Source: Paraphaeosphaeria minitans (lineage: Eukaryota; Ascomycota; Dothideomycetes; Pleosporales; Didymosphaeriaceae). From it: a DNA stretch of 64,000 nt. Shown here one piece after another: positions 56,440 through 64,000 of the stretch (the first letter of the stretch is position 1; the number at the start of each line of letters is the position of its first letter). The notes under the pieces were generated by a model. That model saw only the letters and a program-made list of their open reading frames with translations. It was not told where the DNA came from and ran no database searches. The stretch is from positions 1-64,000 of the forward strand of contig WJXW01000018.1 of assembly GCA_015832175.1 (NCBI GenBank), given 5' to 3'. A program made the translations under genes and the position numbers.

Positions 56440-58500
56440 AGATTAAGCCAAACCAACATATATAGATAATTATAAAAGTGTTTCTATAGGGTTAGCTCTA
56501 GTGTAAGCTTATCTCTATAAGTCTAAGCTATATAAGACGCTCTAGGCGCCTTTCTAAGTATAGAAGCGAATACTATTATATTTAGTATAATATATTTTTC
56601 TTACTTAGACTAGGCCTCTACTACTCCTAGTATAAACATGTGCTCTAATATTGTATTAAGATTACTTTAAAAATAATTAGCGATTAGTGTATAAGCACCT
56701 AGCTTCTACCTACCCTCTAGCTAATTATTCTAATTATTTTGCTTCCTTAATCTTTGTAATAGTAGATAGTAATTTATTAGTTAGTTAATTTCTAGTACTT
56801 TACTATAATTTCGCCTACTTATTCTACTTACCTCTAAATAGATCTGCCTTCGCCTTTAGTACGCTAGTAGGTTATCTGCTTCGTCTAGCGTAATTAAGTT
56901 ATCTACGCTAGGTTAATTAACAATCTAATTAGTTTTTACTAATAAATAGGGTATTAAATCTCTAGATTCTAGTAGGCTAGCTCTCTTAGTAGTGTTCTAG
57001 TGGCTGCTAGATATCTCTTAATTACTTAATAGATTACTCCTAAGATTACCTGGCTCTAGTGTCTAATTAGGGGTTATAAGTCCTGTGCTTCCTTTCCTAC
57101 TTAAGTGAATTCTTAGCTACTAGCTAGCTAAGCCTATAGCTTACTTAGTAGTAGGTACCTTAGGTTCCTAATTACTTAGCTAGCCTACTTCGCTTTTAAT
57201 CACCTAAGGGTCACCTATAGGTCTAGTAGCGGTTCTTATATACTTATTTGTTTTAGAAAGAATATTAAGCGTGTTTTTATACACTTCTCCTAGATTGTTT
57301 AGCTCTTCTTCTTAGAGGCTTTTTACTATTTTTAACGCTTCTATCTTTAGAATAGATTATTCCTCTAATCTTTTATAGAATAAGGACTTATTAAATCTTA
57401 CGTTTTATGTAGTAATTACCTAATTAAGCTAGGGAATTTATATTTAGTAGATATTAGAAGCTTTATAGCCTACTAGGTATTTAATATAGCCTTTAGGATT
57501 TACTTTAAATCCTTTTCTATCTCGCCTAGCTATACGCTCTTAATCCAAAGGGTAAGCTTAGTAGCTATAGGCGTAGACAGCACTCTAGTTTAGATAAAGA
57601 TTGGCTGTCCTATATTGTGTTTTTACTAGTTTAAAATAATAAAAATATTGTCTAAACTAAGCATCTAACGTTTTATTAGGTAATTAAAAGCTTAATACTA
57701 GGCTAGGAATTATTCCTTAGAGCTAGTATACTGCTTATATAATTTTAGGCTAGAGGTTTAATAGCAGATTTGCACTTATTTATATTTTAATTACTTTTAT
57801 TATAAGCTCCTAGCCTACTCTTTCTACAGCGCTATTAGGCTTATGCGTATAGGGCGGTAGTCTACTAATTATTATCCCTTCCTAATTAGCCTAAAATTTA
57901 TACTAGGATTTCCCTCTCTATAGAAGTGTTACTATATTATTATTCTAGTAGAGTTTTGTAATTTAAAACTCGTATTTTATATTAATAAGAACTAAGAAAT
58001 CCTACTACACTTTTATTATCTTAGAAAGCGTCTTTGTTCTAAGATTAAAAATATAAGGTTTCTTACTAAAATCTTCTTTAATTAGTAAAATCTAGTTTTC
58101 TCTATTTTAAGTAGTAGGTATATTAAATAGATCCTAGGATAATAAGTGAAATAGCCTAGGTAATTATTCTCTAAGTCTCCTAAAGATTACCTAAGTTATA
58201 TGTGTAGTAGTATAGTGCTTGCAATTCTTTCTTAATATTCTAGTAATCTTTATACCTTAGGCTGTAGTTACTAGAGCTTATAAGGCTTTACTTCCTATAT
58301 ACCCTACTTAAAGGTGCTAGAGGTCCTTAGAATCTAATCTCTTAATATTGACCTAGGATAATCCTTTAGTAGTCACACTTATAACAATTAGATAAGAGCG
58401 GATTAGCTTATATTATAGAAAAGTAAAGTTATACTTATATTTTAAGTCTACTAAGACAACACTTTGTTCTAGGCTTCTAATCCTAAAAGTGTAATCTAAA
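56440..58500 (-). pseudogene. Ty1/copia integrase, linker and start of RT
   Basis: Minus strand. The integrase C-terminal half has RPIRISLIAL- and YTPNSNGAVE-like sequence near 57815-57870 (the E-bearing N-G-x-x-E motif of copia integrases), then the post-core region SLPFGLRAY, NPKGYIKYLVGYKASNIY near 57405-57520. A long low-complexity linker follows (56700-57250), then THRDxL-like sequence near 56500, where copia RT begins. Several frameshifts are needed to follow it, so boundaries are approximate. Confidence 0.65.
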
Positions 58501-58599
58501 CTAAGGTACTAAATTTTTACTTTCTTTAAAAGAGCTTCTAATATAATATTTATATAAAAGCCTTCTACTACTCTTACTCTTTAGAGTAGTAGATCTTTT

Positions 58600-60110
58600 A
58601 TAAATCTTTTATTTTTCCTATACAAAGCGTTCTTAATTAGTCTATTACTAATTCCTAAGATTAGGCGGCTTTATATACCTCCCTCCACACTCTTATTTAA
58701 TAATTAAAACGTCCTAGGAATAAGTTTTTTGCGATTATTAACTAGGTAAACTACTATAGCACTGTCTAGTATTATACATTCTAATAGAGGATAAGCGTTA
58801 GAATATAGAGTAGAGTAGACACCTAATACTCTATTATCTATAGGCAGATTAAATAGGTTTAGTAGAGCAGCAGCAATACTACTAGAATACTTAATAGTTT
58901 TAGTAGAGGATTGTTTCTTATTCTATCCTGCCTTTGTAATCGCATTACAAAGGTTTAACCACTTAGGCTACTTAAGTTAATTAAGAATCTCTAATTTTTC
59001 TTTATTAGTAAAATTAAATAACAATATTCTATCCTAAGGTAATCCAGCTATTGTAGTTTAAAGTCTTTAGCACTCTATTAGTTTCCACCTATAAGTATAG
59101 GGCTTATAGGGACAGTTTAGTTGTTTGTTTGTCTAATTAGACAAACTAGAACTATTAGAGTTAGTAGATTGTCTTAATAATCTATTAAAAGTGGCGAATA
59201 CCCCACTTATTTTATTAGAACTAGATTAGATTAAATACTCTTAGATAAGTGCTAAAAATATCTTCCCTAGATTGTCTAGCGTGATCTAATTCTGTCCTAG
59301 CGTCTTATCCTAGATTAGCTGTTAGTTTATTAATTAGGCCTAATCTAGTGCTATACGCGCGGCGATTATATTTAGGAAATCTTAGGTAGTAAGTAGTTTA
59401 CTAATTTTGCTAATTAAGTAAGTTTTTACTTTTTAATAGAGGAGCTGCCACTCTTTAAACTAGGTCTTAGGACTTTATCTTGCCTACTTAGCCTTCTTAA
59501 GATAAGCGTAGTATAAAGCTTAAATATTATTTTGTGTAGCTCCTTTATTTAGTGCGAGATCTTCCTTTAAGAGTTAAATTAGGGACTAAAGCGTAGTATA
59601 GCGTGTATTAACTAGAGTAATTATAGCAGGAATAAGCAGATTAGGCGATACTATAGTGTTTACCTAAGTCTAGAGATTCTGTATCTTAGTATAGTCTACT
59701 TGCTAGTCTAAAACTACTACTTTGTATTTCACTATTTATAAAGGAAAGCTCTCTTTATCTATTTTATACTTAGTAAGCTCTACTTTATATAAATAAATAC
59801 TTACTATAGAGGCTATATCCGCAATTAGTAATAATTTCTATAAGAGTAGAGGTTATTCTAGCTTTATATAATTAATTGCTAGAGCGTTAATCGCCTCTAG
59901 GTTAATTTAGTTCTAGATTCCTTTTAAGTTTACTTAGAATTAAAGCTAAACAAACTAGTAGGGCTAGCTAGCGTAGTTAACAAGCTATACTTCTACTATT
60001 TTAACAATTTTTCGTGATTAGAAATAGAGGGGTTATATTATAGAGAGGTTCTAAATAGAGTGTTGTATAATAATTTAAGCGTTACTAAGTAGGTAGAGAG
60101 AATTGTCCTA
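58600..60110 (-). pseudogene. Ty1/copia gag region of the minus-strand element
   Basis: Minus strand, between the 5' LTR (60138-60329) and the integrase. Short Gag-like pieces such as KTQFKEWQLLYQKVKTYL near 59420 and DLALNKGATQN upstream of it. No clear zinc knuckle found. Damaged by RIP and probably by indels. Confidence 0.5.
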
Positions 60111-60117
60111 CGTTCTA

Positions 60118-60137
60118 AGCGCCAGGCTTATAACTAT
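60118..60137 (-). promoter_or_regulatory. Probable primer-binding site of the minus-strand copia
   Basis: On the minus strand, directly after the LTR: ATAGTTATAAGCCTGG, which resembles the TGGTTATCAGAGCC-type sites used by copia elements, allowing for RIP. Base-pairing to a tRNA was not checked. Confidence 0.4.
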
Positions 60138-60329
60138 TGTAGTAAAAAGGGCTCGAACTATTATAGGATATTTAGGAGTAGAGTTGTAAAGAATACAAAT
60201 AGCTGATTATAAAAAAAGATGCCGAAAGGGCAGACTATATATTAAAGAAACGAGCCTCTTGGCAAGAATCCCGTGATATAAATTAGTAGATCCAGAAAGA
60301 ATCACGGAAGTGAGTGTTTTACTTCAACA
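60138..60329 (-). repeat. Ty1/copia LTR (192 bp), little RIP
   Basis: On the minus strand TGTTGAAGTAAAACAC to TTTTTACTACA. CA and TG dinucleotides are frequent (AATCACGG, GGCAAG, CAGAAAG), unlike the flanks. ATAAG (60330-60334) would be the outer target duplication. It contains CCCGTGAT and ATCACGG as a short inverted repeat. No partner LTR was recognised at the other end of the element. Confidence 0.65.
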
Positions 60330-60384
60330 ATAAGCTTTAGTGCTTTATAATAATATATATTATATCTATATTCTATGTCCTCTT

Positions 60385-60595
60385 ATTATAGTCTTTACTT
60401 TTTCTTTATATACGCAGCTGTTTTCCCTTTAAAGGTTTAAACTAAGTTATCTATATTTTTAAAGCCTAACTCTAGAATCTAGGTATTCTGAGTCTTATTA
60501 TAGCCTTTTTAGTAAAGTAGGTTTTACTTTTACCCCTTTTTTATTTACTTAGCTAGGATTTATTCTACTTCCTAGGCTTCTCCTCCTTTAGGTAT
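60385..60595 (-). pseudogene. Chromodomain of family 3
   Basis: Minus-strand frame VEQILAKQIKKG, LLYQKGYNKTQNTQILELGFKNIDNLVQTF, the layout of a chromodomain (E-x-IL, YxVKWxGY, NTWEP, NAxxLVxxF) with Trp and Lys codons altered to stops. It would direct integration to heterochromatin. Confidence 0.7.
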
Positions 60596-60799
60596 AACCT
60601 CTAGTAGTAAGGTGTTAATGTCTCTTACTCCTAGCCTTAGTTTCTATTATTTAAGAAGGGAAATGTAAAACACGTCATAAATATAATAGTATAGTAAAAG
60701 GGGTAGATAGTATACCTACGTTCTAACTACGTCCTGCACTTAGAAGGGCCTAATAAATTTTCCTAATAGCTTCTTACTTAGTTATTAAGGCATATATAT

Positions 60800-62050
60800 A
60801 TTTTTTATACTAAATACGACTAAGTCGCTTTTTTAGAACAACTCTTACTTATACTTTTTATTATAATACTAGCTCTAATACTCTTATACTAAGTATAGGT
60901 GCTCTATAAGTAATATATATACACTGTGTATATATTTTACTCTTTTAACTATATTTAGTAGCTTCCCCTCTATCCTACTATTTATAGGAGGTGTAGTGAG
61001 CATAGGGTGCTTACTATATATAGTATAGAAAGGCGTTATTTTTATTAAATTGTAGATAGAGTTATTGTATATAAATTAAGCTATTAGGAGTAGTTTAATC
61101 TAGTTTATTTATAGAGATATAATAAATATGCAAAGGTATTATTTAAGCGTTTAATCCTAGCGCTCTATTTGCCTATCTGTTTTAGGGTAGAAAGTAGTGC
61201 TAAGCCTACTCTTTACCTATAGTTAGTAGCATATTTCTGCCTAAAAAGCGGAGGTAAAAATAGAGCCCTTACTAGATATAATACCTTTCTAAAGGCTAAA
61301 ATTTAAGATAACCTTTTAGAAGTAGCCTTCTATAAATTCCTTTATATTTTATATTTTCTGTGTAGGGTTATAGATAGCTGTCTTAAAAAAGTAGTATATA
61401 ATTATAAGGATTATATTAAAAGCGTAGCTGCCTTAATTCTTTACTAGTAGGAATCTAGTTATATAATCTAGTAAGACTTCCTTAAAGATATCCTTTAGTT
61501 TTAGAAGAGGTGATAGCTAGCTATACTTACTATACTTTAGAGCTTTACTTTTTTAGTAGATAGTATAAGTCTTTACGTACTTCTAAATATTTTAATTTCT
61601 AAGAGGCTAATAGTAAGTTCTCTTAATAGCCTTAAGCGTTCTACGTGCACTAAAGTGGCCTACTATATACGTGTTATAGTGCTAGAATAAAATCTCTTAC
61701 CTAATTACTCGTTTATCTAGAATGTATAATCTACTATTATACCTTAGGACTTCTATTTTATTAAGGCGCTATGCTTACGCCTTACTACTACTTTAAGTAC
61801 TTGTCTTACGTCCTAAGCTAGTAATACGCTTAATAATAAAGACGTTCCTTTACTAAAGCTACTAAACTTTAGTAATAAGGTTAGACTTTTTTATTATAGG
61901 TTTACTGCTAACTAATACTCTAGCTAGTAAGCGTGGTACGTATGGCGTATATACTATAGCACTAGTAGTAGGAACCCTTATAGCTCTATAAATGTTAGTA
62001 ATATACGTCTTATATACGCCTAATAAACTTGGATTATTTATAGATCTACT
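60800..62050 (-). pseudogene. Integrase of family 3
   Basis: The region between RNase H and chromodomain, with the expected length for a gypsy integrase. I could follow the frame only in pieces, so catalytic residues are not assigned. Confidence 0.5.
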
Positions 62051-62059
62051 TACTCTACT

Positions 62060-63900
62060 ATACTTAGTCCTCTATAGTATTTTATTCTATAGGGTAGGTA
62101 ATAAATCGGTTAGTAATAGGTTCTTTTATACGTAATCTGCCCTGCTTAAAAGTCTATCTGCTAGGTTTATTTTTCCTAGGTAGTGTTCTACTTTAAAATT
62201 AAAAGCTGCTAGGTATATTACCTATTACACTTATTATAAGTTTAGCTTCTATACAGCGCATATACTGCGTAGGTTATTATAGTTACTTAGCACTTAAATT
62301 GTGTGCTATACACTATCTAGATAATATCTCTATTGCTTAAAGTAGTAGATAATAGTAAGAAACCTAAGGTTATATACTTTATAATTTAGCTCTATAGCTT
62401 AAAGTTTCCTTAATATAAAAGTAACTAGGTGCCACTTCTAGTCCTTAAATAGCTATAAAACGATACTATATATTATAAAAGTAGATGCGTTAGTCTCTAA
62501 TTAGATTAGTAACGTAGGGTTAAAGTGGCGTAAAATAGGCGTACTTAAGAAGCGCGTTTTAAGCATTTTAAAAATATTATTAGCCTTTACTAACTCTTAG
62601 AACACTTAGTTCTTTTTTAGTAGGTCTAAGAGAGGAGTAGTTTCTTATATATATACCTTAATAAATTGCCTATAAAAGTTTATAAAGCCTAGAAATAACT
62701 AGAGCTCTTAGATGCTAGTTAGCTATAAGTATTTTATAATAGTTACTATGTATATAGGATTAGCGTAGATTCCTTACGTAGTTATAATAAAACTAAGGAA
62801 GTAGACTTCGCCTAAGGCAAATATGCACTTAGTTAAATTAATAAAAAGTTTAGTCTTACGTAGTAATTTAAGCACAGCGTAGACAGTGCGCTAATAAAGC
62901 GTAAGATCCTTATTATAGGTATAGATAAGTATATTATCTAGATATATAATATATATATAATCTAGATATAGTGCTCGTACCTTATTAATATATACCTAGA
63001 AGCTTATAGGGGTATTAGTGGAGGTAAATAGTATTACTAGGTACTTAAAGTAGCTATAGCGAGTTTAGAATATAGTTTTCTACTTATCTCCTACCTAGAT
63101 CTAAATTCTGTAGTAGGTGTTGCGAAGATCAAGGGTCGTATAATAGTATACACCTAATAGGCGGTTAAGCGTCTCTCTAACTAAAGGTAGTAAGTAATAA
63201 TCCTTAATAGTAATTACGTTAAGGCCCTAATAATTTACGTAAAGCCGCAGTATACTATCTTTCTTAGAGGTAAATAGAATTAGTGCTCTAGCTCGGCTAG
63301 TGCTATACATAATCTATCCTTTTTTTAAAGTATCTTCTAGATACTTTTAAAGTACCTTAAGCTCCTACTCTAAGAGATTATAGAGTAGTTTATAAGGAGG
63401 GTCCTTTCTCTTTATAATAGGGATATCATAATTAGATTCCTTAAAATTTAGTAGCGTAGACGCTGCTTTTTTATTAAATATGTTACTATATTCGCGTAAT
63501 ACGTTAGGAATATATAGTATCTACGCTATACGTGTTTTATTAAGATGCGCTAGATGGTCTAAGCTTATACCAGTTGTCTATAAGACTTCTAGAAGAAATA
63601 AATCTAAGCTAGTATACTTTATATTACCTTTAAAGTTCCTTATAGTAATAAGCTGTATAGAAGCTATAGTATAGCCCTAGCAGTATGTTTGTAAGCTATA
63701 ATTAAGGTAGATATTGCCTTTTTTTAGAAAGGGATTACTAAGTAGAAGGGGGATCCCTTTCTTATTAACGCTATAGATAGTAGTCTTTATCCTGCGCTAT
63801 ACCTTTATATTATCTATAATATGCATCTAGAGCGTATAGGCAGTATAGGTGCTTTACCTTTAGGCCCTAATCTATTCTAGTTTAGGGAGCTTAGCCCCTT
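62060..63900 (-). pseudogene. Protease end, RT and RNase H of family 3
   Basis: Minus strand. RT: KRKDPPYKLLYNLLE, ILRLYVNYQGLNVITIKDYYLLPLV near 63190-63270 (from LRxCVDYRxLN), and active site YLDNILIYT near 62925-62945, second Asp changed to Asn. Then FLGFINFYRQFIK near 62660 and the RNase H start QLETNASTFIIYS near 62460. Upstream, to about 63900, a Gly/Leu/Thr-rich part fits the degraded protease. The plus-strand stop-free stretch 63480-63674 is antisense to this region. Confidence 0.78.
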
Positions 63901-64000
63901 TAATAGGCTTTAAGTTTATTTTAATAGCGACAACCTAGCTAATTAGGCTAATATTAACCTATAGGTTAAGAATTATTTAGAGTTCCCTCTTTAAGCCTAT

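Larger units (their letters stand above)
60350..64000 (-). mobile_element. Family-3 Ty3/gypsy element (3' part, runs off the window)
   Basis: Minus-strand pol in the order protease end, RT, RNase H, integrase and chromodomain from right to left. The 5' LTR and gag must lie beyond 64000. Its 3' end is cut by the copia LTR at 60330. Sequence differs from families 1 and 2. Confidence 0.8.

Noticed and set aside
63480..63674. Plus-strand stop-free stretch of 64 codons
   Set aside because: Opposite to the family-3 protease/RT region on the minus strand; no motif seen.

Overview
The window looks like heterochromatic, repeat-filled DNA from a filamentous ascomycete (Pezizomycotina) with strong repeat-induced point mutation (RIP). 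Paired LTRs of the same element differ almost only by C/T and G/A transitions. Every recognisable gene is full of TAG/TAA where CAG, CAA or TGG is expected. Conserved residues are changed by single transitions: D to N, E to K, H or C to Y. I see no intact gene, no tRNA or rRNA and no CRISPR. The species cannot be named from the sequence alone.

Layout. (1) 1-22.3 kb: a RecQ-like helicase pseudogene (copy A) split by layers of one Ty3/gypsy chromovirus family, here called family 1. The layers are a right-hand element end (1-1007), an inverted 5' piece (1008-3641), a composite of two nested copies (3908-13768, 5-bp target duplication CCGCT/CCACT) and a full copy (15233-21895, target duplication GTATA). 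(2) 22.3-30.6 kb: two more direct copies of the same helicase, B nearly complete and C truncated, separated in one case by a 1.27-kb AT-rich satellite spacer. (3) 30.6-38.15 kb: a possible LTR or promoter block with minisatellites, a long unrecognised minus-strand reading frame, and a second, different RecQ-like helicase pseudogene that keeps more CA/TG dinucleotides than its surroundings. (4) 38.2-51.7 kb: a second Ty3/gypsy family (family 2). Its reverse transcriptase is split by a complete inverted family-1 element (41186-47769, target duplication TATTT). (5) 51.7-60.3 kb: a possible family-2 3' LTR, minisatellites and Ty1/copia remnants in both orientations. (6) 60.35-64 kb: a third Ty3/gypsy family (family 3) on the minus strand, running off the right edge.

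Family 1 can be reconstructed well because its copies share gag (exactly 610 codons from the start codon to a TCT-TTT-TTA slippery site), then pol in the -1 frame (protease, RT, RNase H, integrase with DD35E, chromodomain). A minus-strand reading frame with a C-x2-C-x6/7-C motif and a coiled coil lies between pol and the 3' LTR. The part from the end of pol to the TATA box of the LTR is different in each subfamily, while R-U5, gag and pol are shared.

I do not find one convincing new biological system. The best candidates for a second look are the exchangeable antisense-ORF + U3 module, the blockwise identity of already mutated copies, and the unrecognised minus-strand frame beside the second helicase.
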